64,000 bases of DNA. Origin: Paenibacillus chitinolyticus NBRC 15660. GTDB taxonomy: Bacteria > Bacillota > Bacilli > Paenibacillales > NBRC-103111. The DNA lies in assembly GCF_000739915.1 (NCBI RefSeq), contig NZ_BBJT01000002.1, forward strand, positions 310,001 through 374,000. The letters run 5' to 3'. Positions 45,552-53,781 of the stretch are shown one piece after another (position 1 is the first letter of the stretch; the number at the start of each line of letters is the position of its first letter). The notes under the pieces are model-generated. The model was not told the DNA's origin, did no database searches, and was given only the letters and a program-made list of their open reading frames with translations. A program made the translations under genes and the position numbers.

Positions 45552-47045
45552 TTATCCGCGTTCACCGGTAAATCCGCAGCTTTTAAACCGCTCGCGAACC
45601 TGTTCCCGGAGTTCATCCGGGTAGCCTGCGAAAGAAGCTTCCAGCGGCCTGTAATCTTTGGGCCATTCGTCGGAAGACAAGCAGTTGTATACGACCTTGG
45701 TCGTTGTTCCCGCTTCCTTCTCATGCGCATCGAGATAAGCGACAAGCGGCAGAACTTTCTGTCCGGGAAAAAGAAGGGCTTTATCCGGATGGCTGCGGGT
45801 AGCGAGCGCCCAGACGACTTGTTCGATGGAGCCGGGATCGATGTCGTCGTTTACGACGATCACTTTAGGAATGTAGGACCCTCCGCGTGAGGAAAATACC
45901 GCTTCCCCGATTTGACGCGCCAAAGAATCGCCTGTCATCTCCGCCGCTTCCTCCGCGTGAGAGTTTACAGTAACCACGAGCCAGTGCACGGCCGACTCGA
46001 AAGGTATGAGACACGCGGTTACCGGAAGACGGCGCTTGCGCAGTTCATGCCGGATACTCGCCGCGATGGCGACGCCCCAGTTGGTATGATTTTCTTCCGG
46101 GGGCACGCCTGCGGCGACGACGGGCATGATCGGATCATCACGGTGAGTCATGGCCGTCACCTTAAAACACGGAACGGGCTTCCGGTGTCCCACCCAGGTG
46201 TACCCGGCATATTCGCCCATGGGGCCTTCGGGCACCGTTTCCTGAAGCGAAACCACCCCTTCGATGACAATTTCACTCGTGGCCGGTACTTTTAAATCGT
46301 TCGTCTCGCAGCGCACGACCTCAACAGGCTCGCCGTACCAGCCGCCGAGCAACTCGGCTTCGCTCGTTCCGTCGGGAAGGGGATATCCCGCTATCATGGC
46401 GATACCGGGATCGGCCCCGAGACAAAGAGCGTACGGCATAGGCTGCCCGATCTCTTTCCACTGCTCGTAGATCATGCCCAGGTGCTGTGTGGGAACGATG
46501 ACTCCAGCCATAGTCCGTTCGTCGTGAAGCATCACCCGGGTAATCGACCAGTTCACCCAGGAACCGTCCGGAGACCGCACGATCATAACGCCGTAGGTGT
46601 TCAAATAACGCCCCCCGTCTCCGACATGGATATAAGGAACTGGCAGGCGGGTAAGATCGATCTCTTCACCGAAGAGCTTATTTGCCTTGCAGGGAGCATC
46701 TGCCGTCACCCGCGGCGGAATCGGTTCCGCATCCGGAAGATACGACCACTCTTCCACAAGTTCGGAGAGCGTCGAATGGGCCGGCAGGCCCAAAGAAAGC
46801 GCGATTCTCAAATACGGATGCCGCTTGTCGGGGCTTATGCCTACCGGCGCACCGAGTACTCGAAAGCCGGGCGCGCTGTCCTTTACTTTTGTAAAAAGAG
46901 GAGCCGGAGAAGGCAGTTCGTACGCGTATCGGATCATGGCGCCCATCTCCAGATTCCAGTCCGTCTCTTGATCCACGGTAAACAGATCCCCGTACCGGTC
47001 GAGGGTTTCTACATAGTCTCGAAAGCTTTTGATTGGCTTTTTCAT
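45552..47045 (-). CDS. bsdC: UbiD-family hydroxyarylic acid decarboxylase (BsdC)
   Basis: 497 residues from ATG 47043-47045, chosen for AGGAGG 6 bases upstream (the frame opens at 47069). UbiD features: the acidic metal-cofactor region ETVPEGPMGEYAGYTW and PEENHTNWG. It needs prenylated FMN from the adjacent UbiX homologue. Substrate is probably 4-hydroxybenzoate or vanillate as in B. subtilis BsdC. Confidence 0.9.
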   Translation of the reverse strand: MKKPIKSFRDYVETLDRYGDLFTVDQETDWNLEMGAMIRYAYELPSPAPLFTKVKDSAPGFRVLGAPVGISPDKRHPYLRIALSLGLPAHSTLSELVEEWSYLPDAEPIPPRVTADAPCKANKLFGEEIDLTRLPVPYIHVGDGGRYLNTYGVMIVRSPDGSWVNWSITRVMLHDERTMAGVIVPTQHLGMIYEQWKEIGQPMPYALCLGADPGIAMIAGYPLPDGTSEAELLGGWYGEPVEVVRCETNDLKVPATSEIVIEGVVSLQETVPEGPMGEYAGYTWVGHRKPVPCFKVTAMTHRDDPIMPVVAAGVPPEENHTNWGVAIAASIRHELRKRRLPVTACLIPFESAVHWLVVTVNSHAEEAAEMTGDSLARQIGEAVFSSRGGSYIPKVIVVNDDIDPGSIEQVVWALATRSHPDKALLFPGQKVLPLVAYLDAHEKEAGTTTKVVYNCLSSDEWPKDYRPLEASFAGYPDELREQVRERFKSCGFTGERG

Positions 47046-47182
47046 CACGTACCTCCTGGCGGTATTCATTCATTCTCGCCAGTTCAGTTTACTTCTCCCG
47101 CTAAAAATATGTAAAATATATATAACAGACATTTAGCATATATAAAATATATTCACCCTTGAATGGAGTGCTTTCTTGCGCT

Positions 47183-48082
47183 ATGGATATCAAAAAAATG
47201 TATTACTTCATGACGATTGTCGAAGAAGGGCAAATTACGAAAGCGGCGCAGCGTCTGCACATGGCTCAGCCTCCCCTCAGCTTGCAGCTCAAGGCTCTTG
47301 AGGAAGAACTGGGTGTTACCTTGATCGACCGCGAAAATAAGAGATTTGAGATCACCCCTGCCGGATGGACGTTCTATAAGCGGGCTAAAGAAATCCTGCA
47401 CTCCATCGACGGGGCGATCGCCGAAATTAAAGAACAGCAGAACGGATTGAGAGGAACGCTGTCTATCGGCACCGTTATGTCCTGCGTCCCGTACTTGCCG
47501 TCCGTGATGAAGCAGTTCCGGCTCGGTTCTCCCCGCGTCTCTTTTCAACTATGGGAGGCCGATTCGTTCCGGGTGGAGGAACTCCTGCAAAACAAAGTGA
47601 TCGAGATGGGAATCGTCAGACTTCCCTTGCAATCGTATTTGGCGGACCGCATGCCCAGAGTTTCCATTCACCGGTTGCAAACGGAACCTTTGGTGGCGGT
47701 ATTTCCTCCCGAATGGAAAGTGCCGGACGGGACTTCCGTTCCGGTTAGTGAACTTGCCTCCTCGCCTCTGCTGATCCTCCGGGGCCAGGGCGATTACGGC
47801 GTCTACCACAAATTTATCGAAACGTGCAAAACGTCCGGCTTCGAGCCGAACCTGGTATGTGAGAGCCCCGATGTGTCGACGCTGATGATTTTGACGGACT
47901 CCGGCCTCGGGATTTCCGTCGTGCCCCGGTCGGCTTTGCTTCTCAAAAAGCCCGGGCAGGTCCGCTATGCCGAGATTGATCCGCCGATCGAATCCGATAC
48001 CGCGATCATTACGCTTGAGCACCAATTTGTGTCCCAAGCGGCCCGCAATTTCAAAGAGCTGCTGATCGGTTCCCTCCAATAA
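47183..48082 (+). CDS. LysR-family regulator (BsdA-like)
   Basis: 299 residues from ATG 47183; the frame extends back to 47159 but the extra residues are not LysR-like. N-terminal winged helix: YYFMTIVEEGQITKAAQRLHMAQPPLSLQLKALEEELG. Divergent from bsdBC with a 137-base AT-rich gap, so it is very likely the activator responding to phenolic acids (as BsdA). GGAG is 14 bases upstream, a little far. Confidence 0.87.
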   Translation: MDIKKMYYFMTIVEEGQITKAAQRLHMAQPPLSLQLKALEEELGVTLIDRENKRFEITPAGWTFYKRAKEILHSIDGAIAEIKEQQNGLRGTLSIGTVMSCVPYLPSVMKQFRLGSPRVSFQLWEADSFRVEELLQNKVIEMGIVRLPLQSYLADRMPRVSIHRLQTEPLVAVFPPEWKVPDGTSVPVSELASSPLLILRGQGDYGVYHKFIETCKTSGFEPNLVCESPDVSTLMILTDSGLGISVVPRSALLLKKPGQVRYAEIDPPIESDTAIITLEHQFVSQAARNFKELLIGSLQ

Positions 48083-48165
48083 TTTCTGCACCGCAGTTGC
48101 CCGGCTGAGGAATTCTTGTAATCTTCTTGCGGGAATCCCATACTGCGAGCACATTCATGCGACAC

Positions 48166-48198
48166 GAAAAACCCGCGCGCCGGCAGCAGCGTGCGGGT
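48166..48198 (-). terminator. Terminator after VanZ gene
   Basis: ACCCGC-G-CGC and GCG-T-GCGGGT arms with a following T-run on the minus strand. Confidence 0.8.
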
Positions 48199-48216
48199 AA
48201 AAAGTGATGGACGGCC

Positions 48217-48822
48217 TTATTCAGCCCGCTTGGGCTGAACGCTGTTATACAGCACCACACTGTGCGACGGAGACTTCTGCGGCTTGAAAAGGTAGCCGTC
48301 GCCTCCTTTTTCCATCGAAACGTTCATCCCACCGACAGCGGCAACCGTACCGGCCGAAAGAAAGATCGTGATCCAAACAAGCCGTACGATGCCCTGCAAA
48401 CTGTCCCGGCGGCCGGGAGCTAAGCGCTGCGCCCAGAAGCCTACGGCTGCTCCTAACGTATTGATCACGATGTCGTCGATATCGAAAGCGCCTAAGCGGG
48501 TAACCATTTGCACCGTTTCCAGACACGTAATCGACGCCAGGAAGCACACGATAAACGGGACGAATTTGCAGCGAAACAAGAGCGGAATGAGCAGCCCGAA
48601 AGGAACAAAAGCAGCAAAGTTGCCGAATTCGAAAAACCAGCTTTGAAAGTCTCTGCCCATCGGATAATGCAGCGGAATTCCTTGCGGAATCAAATTGTAG
48701 CGCATGCCCCGATCTACGATGTGAGAGCTGCGGTTAAATCCGATATATAAGAAATAGAAAATCAATCCGGTGTATAAGCCTAACAGGAGTAGAGTCATTT
48801 TACGCAGTGTACCTTGATACAT
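48217..48822 (-). CDS. VanZ-family membrane protein
   Basis: 201 residues, four to five membrane helices, with the VanZ-like pattern LIPQGIPLHYPMG and FGNFAAFVPFGLLIPLLF then FDIDDIVINTLGAAVGFWA. Family members confer low-level teicoplanin tolerance or are of unknown function. RBS is AAAGGA 12 bases away. Monocistronic. Confidence 0.85.
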   Translation of the reverse strand: MYQGTLRKMTLLLLGLYTGLIFYFLYIGFNRSSHIVDRGMRYNLIPQGIPLHYPMGRDFQSWFFEFGNFAAFVPFGLLIPLLFRCKFVPFIVCFLASITCLETVQMVTRLGAFDIDDIVINTLGAAVGFWAQRLAPGRRDSLQGIVRLVWITIFLSAGTVAAVGGMNVSMEKGGDGYLFKPQKSPSHSVVLYNSVQPKRAE

Positions 48823-49006
48823 GGGTGAGTATAATCCTTTCTTGTCTGCAAATTAGCGGCCGCACATGCAGTTCTTCGATGATAGATTTGTCGTTTTGAA
48901 GACGTTTGTTTGCATTATACAACGGAGGGCGGCTTTCATTCCGAAACGAAACGTAAAGCCTTTATTAAGGAATTGTTACTTTCTTCTATACAATCGTTTA
49001 GAAAAG

Positions 49007-49037
49007 AAAAAAACCGTTCAGAAACTGAACGGTTTTT
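49007..49037. terminator. Terminator between VanZ promoter region and phosphatase gene
   Basis: AAACCGTTCAG-AAA-CTGAACGGTTT with T-rich tracts on both strands. A second small hairpin CTCGC-TTC-GCGAG with TTTTTT follows at about 49052-49070. Confidence 0.85.
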
Positions 49038-49100
49038 AAGAGGTACTCTCGCTTCGCGAGTGCGTTTTTTCAAGAATCGTTTTCCGGTGCAAAAGGTTGT

Positions 49101-49781
49101 TTAGTCGACGGAATAGACGTTCCGCCCCGGCAGCTCGAGGCAGTGCAGCAGCCCTCCGTATACGGCTCCGCCGTCGATTCCGATGATGTTGTTGTCGCCG
49201 AAATAAACCTCCTTCTTGCCGTGAAGGGTTTCCGTTATCGTGTGCCCGAACACGACCGTTTTGCTGCCACGGTAGCCTTTGTGAAACTCGTCGCGGATCC
49301 ACATCAGCACATAAGCGTCCGTCTCCGCAAGCGAGGTCGAAGGATGCACGCCGGCATGAACAAAAATGGTATCTTCGGTTTCATAATAGGTTTGAAGACC
49401 GCCCAAAAAGGCAAGGTGTTCCTCCAGCAGAGGCGTAAGCTCCAATGTATCGGGAGCAGGGGTTTCCGAAGCGGCCCCCGGATGTTCATAGCTGGTCAAT
49501 GTCGCACGTGCCCCATTCCGGAACCAGCGTTCGATGAATACAGGGTCCCGTTCGAACGATTTGACCATCATATGATCGTGGTTCCCTTTGAGAACGATCG
49601 CGCCTTCCCGGTGTAGCTGCATCACCTTTTCCACCACTCGTCTGGAATCGGGCCCTTTATCCACGTAATCGCCGAGCAAAATCAACTGATCCTGCCGGGG
49701 GTTATAGCTCACCTTTTCCAGCAGCCTCGTAAATTTGTCTATTTCTCCATGTATGTCGCTGACGACGAGAGTCCGTTTCAT
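49101..49781 (-). CDS. Metallophosphoesterase (PrpE/ApaH-like Ser/Thr phosphatase fold)
   Basis: 226 residues with the calcineurin-like motifs in order: VVSDIHG (D-x-H), LGDYVDKGPDS (GDxxD), LKGNHDH (GNHD), HAGV (H), and VFGHT. Small bacterial protein phosphatase or diadenosine-tetraphosphatase-like. GAAGGA before ATG. No partner kinase nearby. Confidence 0.87.
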   Translation of the reverse strand: MKRTLVVSDIHGEIDKFTRLLEKVSYNPRQDQLILLGDYVDKGPDSRRVVEKVMQLHREGAIVLKGNHDHMMVKSFERDPVFIERWFRNGARATLTSYEHPGAASETPAPDTLELTPLLEEHLAFLGGLQTYYETEDTIFVHAGVHPSTSLAETDAYVLMWIRDEFHKGYRGSKTVVFGHTITETLHGKKEVYFGDNNIIGIDGGAVYGGLLHCLELPGRNVYSVD

Positions 49782-49983
49782 ATCGTTCCTTCTTTCGTGT
49801 GTATAGATGTCCGCCCGCGAAAAACGACTGAGCGAAAATAGTTAATGAGATTAAATAGATCATATAATTAACGTCATTAATGAATAATAGAGCTCCGGCT
49901 GCACGATTTAAGCGCCCCCATCCATCCTCTCCACATGACGGGCAGGATAAGGATGTTCCGGGCATCTAACCGGATTGCTCCGC

Positions 49984-51084
49984 TTATGCGGATAACGCCG
50001 CTTCCAACTTCTCCTTCAGCAGGCGGAATGCTTCCCGGATCTTCTCTTTGGGCACGCTCTCGTAGCTGTCCCCCACGCTGATCTCGGAGTAGCAGGTTCC
50101 CTCTTCACGTTCATGCAGCCAAGAAGTCACTCCTACTCCGGTAGCCTCGCATACTTCCCTAAGAATCGGGAGGACGGCCGTCTCCGGCAGCTTAAAATGG
50201 ATATGGAACATGTTGGACACCGGAACCTCGGGATTTGTATAAACGCCTTCGCATTCATTGAAGATAGCGGCGAGTTCCTTCGCTTCTCCGAAGTACTGGG
50301 CCATCTTGCCGATCCGCCGGTCGAAATAATAATCCGACGTCATTATGTATGGGTAAAGACTAATCAGATCACCGCCGTGGCGTCTTTTCCACACTTTGGA
50401 CCGCTCCGTAAAATCACTGCCGCCCGCCAGTATGGCTCCTGCAATTCCGCCGATTCCTTTGTAGAAGGACACGTACACGCTGTCAAAAAGCGCACAAATC
50501 TCAGCGGCCGATTTTTGGTAGTAAGGCGTAATTTCGAACAATCTCGCCCCGTCCAGATGAAGCTTAATGCCTCTTTCGCGGCAGTAGGCCGAAATGGCCT
50601 CCAGCTCTTCGAATGCCGGCAGTTGGCCGCCGATTTCCCGCTGCGGCAGCTCCAGAAGCAGACAGGAAATCTCACCGTCTAACGTCTTCACATCCTCAAG
50701 CGTAATCAGCCGGTCCTTGTCCGCCAGCAAAACCGGCTTTATGTGGTGCAGTTCCTTCAAGCCGTCTTCCTCATGAATTTCCAGGTGACAGAGCGGATGG
50801 TACGCGACCTCTTTGCTTCCTTTTTCATCGCACCAGATTCTTAGCGCAATTTGCTGCGCCATCGTTCCGCTCGGGAAAAATACGGCCGATTCCTTGCCCA
50901 GGTAGGCGGCTATTTTGCTTTGAAACGCCTCAATCAGCGTCCCCGCTCCGTAAATGTCACTTTCCTGCGTCCCCTCAATCTCGTCAAAAACCTGCTTCAA
51001 GATTCCGATATCCCGGGGCCCGTTGCCGCCCAGCTGATAAGGCGCCCGTTTAAAGGCCGCTTTTAAAGATTCTTTATCGTTCAT
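49984..51084 (-). CDS. Low-specificity threonine aldolase family protein
   Basis: 366 residues, fold-type I PLP enzyme of the beta-eliminating-lyase/aldolase group: FFPSGTMAQQIALRIW, HLDGARLFE, and SFYKGIGGIAGA where the Lys binds PLP. Cleaves threonine-like beta-hydroxy amino acids to glycine plus aldehyde, by family. Not in the antibiotic operon. Confidence 0.85.
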   Translation of the reverse strand: MNDKESLKAAFKRAPYQLGGNGPRDIGILKQVFDEIEGTQESDIYGAGTLIEAFQSKIAAYLGKESAVFFPSGTMAQQIALRIWCDEKGSKEVAYHPLCHLEIHEEDGLKELHHIKPVLLADKDRLITLEDVKTLDGEISCLLLELPQREIGGQLPAFEELEAISAYCRERGIKLHLDGARLFEITPYYQKSAAEICALFDSVYVSFYKGIGGIAGAILAGGSDFTERSKVWKRRHGGDLISLYPYIMTSDYYFDRRIGKMAQYFGEAKELAAIFNECEGVYTNPEVPVSNMFHIHFKLPETAVLPILREVCEATGVGVTSWLHEREEGTCYSEISVGDSYESVPKEKIREAFRLLKEKLEAALSA

Positions 51085-51261
51085 CCGGCATCCCCCTACG
51101 GTAAAGTCTTATCTCTTAGCATACTAAATCCTATCCGACAAAGAAATTGATTTTTTTCAGTGGCAGATGACATTTTTCATAGATCCGGATACATAAGAAG
51201 GAAGTTCCCAATCAAGAACGAATACTACTGTTTTGCATAAAAAATTAAGGGGGGAGTCGAA

Positions 51262-51762
51262 ATGGGAATGTCTGATTATTATAGAAATCTGCGAGAAAAA
51301 GTAGGCAGTGAATGGATCTTCGTGCCAAGCGTTGCGGGAATTGTTCGTAATGAGTCGGGAGAAATTTTATTACAAAACAAAGGAAACGGCGAGAAATGGA
51401 GTCTGCCCGCAGGAGCCATTGAACTTGGCGAGACGCCTGCCGAAGCGGTAGTTCGCGAAGTGCGCGAAGAAACGGGATTATATGTTGTCCCGAGCAAGTT
51501 GATAGGCGTATTCGGCGGAAAGGAATACCGCTATCAATATCCGAACGGCCATAAAGTGGAATATACCATCTTGATGTTCGATTGCGTCATTCATTCCGGC
51601 ACCTTGAATCCCTTAGACAGTGAAACGGCCGAACTTCGTTATTTTAGTCCGGAACAGATGCCTGAACTGGCCTTGCCCTACCCTAAGCAATTATTTTCAA
51701 GAGAAGAAAAGAACGAAGTTTATTTTCAGTGGAAAGATGACTATTTGAAAAATCTTATGTAG
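51262..51762 (+). CDS. Nudix hydrolase
   Basis: 166 residues. Nudix box: GAIELGETPAEAVVREVREETG (about 54-76), E and R residues intact. No winged helix. GGGGGG ribosome site 7 bases before ATG. Substrate unknown. Confidence 0.88.
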   Translation: MGMSDYYRNLREKVGSEWIFVPSVAGIVRNESGEILLQNKGNGEKWSLPAGAIELGETPAEAVVREVREETGLYVVPSKLIGVFGGKEYRYQYPNGHKVEYTILMFDCVIHSGTLNPLDSETAELRYFSPEQMPELALPYPKQLFSREEKNEVYFQWKDDYLKNLM

Positions 51763-51779
51763 CGGGGTTGTAAGCCAAG

Positions 51780-51808
51780 TTGTTTTTCTAAGCGTTATCG
51801 AATAAAAT
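51780..51808 (+). promoter_or_regulatory. Promoter of the MFS leader transcript
   Basis: TTGTTT (51780-51785), 17 bases, TAAAAT (51803-51808). The transcript would have about 380 bases of leader before the MFS gene. Confidence 0.6.
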
Positions 51809-51843
51809 TAGAGACAATCTCGCAGGAAAGGAGGCAAAAAGCG

Positions 51844-52017
51844 ATGGAAACGATTTTCGTGCCGGTACAAAATAAAAGCAAAAAATCCGGGGATCAATCT
51901 CTGACGGGATCAGTCTGCCTTTTTTCGTACAGTGTTAGAACGAAATTTCATAGTTATTACCGCCGGATGCTTTTTGCCTCGCGTAACGGAATCTGCAAAG
52001 TGAATGAACGTTTCTGA
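51844..52017 (+). CDS. Possible short leader ORF (57 aa)
   Basis: An open frame behind a strong AAAGGAGG site (9-base spacing), reading METIFVPVQNKSKKSG... Only the ribosome site and promoter position support it; no family resemblance. It could be a first upstream ORF of the MFS attenuator or be non-coding. Confidence 0.35.
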   Translation: METIFVPVQNKSKKSGDQSLTGSVCLFSYSVRTKFHSYYRRMLFASRNGICKVNERF

Positions 52018-52129
52018 TTTCTTGGCAGATTTTAATTCAACACGCAACGACTTGGCGCCGGTTTGTTGAGGCGTCTTTTTTGCGCACTTTTTTGCCCTTG
52101 TTCTTCTGCCTGAAGGGAGGTGACTGTTC

Positions 52130-52201
52130 GTGATAAATAAAACATGGGATACCCCTCCTAAGATTGAACCCACTTTAATTTTAGGAGGTAAACATACATG
52201 A
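52130..52201 (+). CDS. Leader peptide of MFS efflux gene (23 aa)
   Basis: GTG start with GGGAGGTG 7 bases upstream; the peptide MINKTWDTPPKIEPTLILGG... has a stop TGA sharing bases with the ATG of the efflux gene (ATGA). Its codons contain CCTCCTAAGATT, which pairs with the efflux gene's Shine-Dalgarno. This is the layout of a translational attenuator. Confidence 0.72.
   Translation: MINKTWDTPPKIEPTLILGGKHT
52154..52188 (+). promoter_or_regulatory. Shine-Dalgarno-sequestering hairpin
   Basis: CCTCCTAAGATT (52154-52165) pairs with AATTTTAGGAGG (52177-52188), 12 bp with one G-U, loop of 11 bases. The second arm is the ribosome site of the efflux gene. Confidence 0.8.
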
Positions 52202-53634
52202 ACATTCAAACGGATTCTAAAAATAAACGGCAGCTTCCCCTGCTGCTTGTGCTCGTCTTTTCCTTATTCACGGCTTGTATGACAGCCGATATGGTCAATC
52301 CGGTTCTGCCTCTCATCGGCAAAGATTTCGCAGCTTCCGACGCTCAGGCAGGCTGGGTAGTCACCGGGGTTATGCTCGTGATCGCCATCGGTGTTCCGAT
52401 CTACGGCCGCATTTCGGACTATTTCAGTTTACGGAGGCTTTATCCGCTCGCTCTCCTGATATTTGCGGCCGGAAGCCTTGTCTGTGCAGCCGCCCCTACT
52501 CTTCTGGTTTTGGTACTGGGCCGTATGCTGCAAGGAGCGGGCTCCGCGGCCATTCCGGTCCTTTCTGTCATCACCGTCTCCCGGGTTCTTCCGTCCGGAA
52601 ACAGAGGCGCCGCACTCGGCATCCTTGCAGGCAGCATCGGCATCGGAACGGCAGTCGGGCCGATCTTCGGCGGTCTTGTCGGTCAACTGTTCGGCTGGCC
52701 CGCGCTCTTCTGGATCACTCTTGTGCTGCTGCTGGCGCTTATTCCCTGCGCTGTTTGTGTGCTGCCGGGCGGACGTCCCGGAACCGAAACCGCAAAAGAT
52801 CGCCGTTTTGATCTGCTTGGCGGGATCGTGTTCGGCCTGGCGGCGGGTTTGTTCCTTATCGGCGTCACCCAGGGACAGGCGGAGGGATTCCGGTCATTAT
52901 CCTCCCTGGGGAGTCTGGCAGGCGCTAGTCTTATGACAGTCGCCTTCGTCTGGCGAATTTTCACGGCGGAGCACCCGTTCCTTCCGCCTGCGTTGTTAGC
53001 AAACAAAGGCTACTTGGCGGCAGTATTGGCAGGCTTCTTCACGATGTTCGCTTACGTCGCGTCGCTCGTCTATATACCGCTTCTGATCGTCGAAGTGAGT
53101 GGCCTCTCCCCCGGGGCAGCCGGACTTGTCCTGCTGCCGGGTGCCGCGGCTGTAGCCGTCTGTTCACCTGCGGCCGGCCGTCTTTCCGACCGGATCGGGG
53201 CCAAGTTACCCGTCACCGCCGGACTTTTGGTCATGGGCATCTCGCTTTTGTTCATGTCCACTTTTGCAGCGGGGAGTTCTCCGCTATTGGCTTCAATCGG
53301 AATGCTCGGGCTGGGCTTCGGTGTCGCCTTTACGAATTCGCCGGCGAACAACGCTGCTGCAAGTACGCTCGAAAACGAACAGCTCGGCGCGGGGCTCGGA
53401 ATCTTCCAAGGGGCCTTATTTCTCGGGGCCGGAACAGGCGTCTCCGTTATCGGAGCTTTTCTGGCGGCGCGTAAAGAAGCCGGACAAGATCCGCTGAACC
53501 CGTTCTATGTTCTGGGCGCCGCTCCTTACTCCGATGCTTTTCTGGCAATAGCTGTCGCGGTGATCATTGCACTTGTGTTTTCAGCCGGTCTGCAGAGCCG
53601 CAAACAGAAAAAATCGAGTGAAACTTCACGTTAA
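52198..53634 (+). CDS. MFS drug-efflux transporter (DHA2-like, Tet(L)-type layout)
   Basis: 478 residues with about 14 hydrophobic segments. Start is QLPLLLVLVFSLFTACMTADMVNPVLP, motif A is YGRISDYFSLRRLYPL and motif C AALGILAGSIGIGTAVGPIFGG, as in 14-TM DHA2 antiporters. No clue to substrate. Preceded by a translational leader and sequestering hairpin, which suggests drug-induced expression. GGAGG before ATG lies in the hairpin. Confidence 0.87.
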   Translation: MNIQTDSKNKRQLPLLLVLVFSLFTACMTADMVNPVLPLIGKDFAASDAQAGWVVTGVMLVIAIGVPIYGRISDYFSLRRLYPLALLIFAAGSLVCAAAPTLLVLVLGRMLQGAGSAAIPVLSVITVSRVLPSGNRGAALGILAGSIGIGTAVGPIFGGLVGQLFGWPALFWITLVLLLALIPCAVCVLPGGRPGTETAKDRRFDLLGGIVFGLAAGLFLIGVTQGQAEGFRSLSSLGSLAGASLMTVAFVWRIFTAEHPFLPPALLANKGYLAAVLAGFFTMFAYVASLVYIPLLIVEVSGLSPGAAGLVLLPGAAAVAVCSPAAGRLSDRIGAKLPVTAGLLVMGISLLFMSTFAAGSSPLLASIGMLGLGFGVAFTNSPANNAAASTLENEQLGAGLGIFQGALFLGAGTGVSVIGAFLAARKEAGQDPLNPFYVLGAAPYSDAFLAIAVAVIIALVFSAGLQSRKQKKSSETSR

Positions 53635-53673
53635 TTAAAGCGGATCTGCAGGTCTCTATTTTCCTCCAGACAA

Positions 53674-53730
53674 AAAAAGCACCGGGACATTCGGGCCAAA
53701 CGAAAACGGCCCGCTTCCCGGTGTTTTTCT
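53674..53730. terminator. Bidirectional terminator between MFS and ABC-F genes
   Basis: CACCGGGA...TCCCGGTG and inner CGGGCC...GGCCCG, with T-runs on both outer flanks. Confidence 0.9.
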
Positions 53731-53781
53731 TTTTTACACAGCTGTATACGATGGGACGCGTACAACCTTCCTCCTTCAAAA

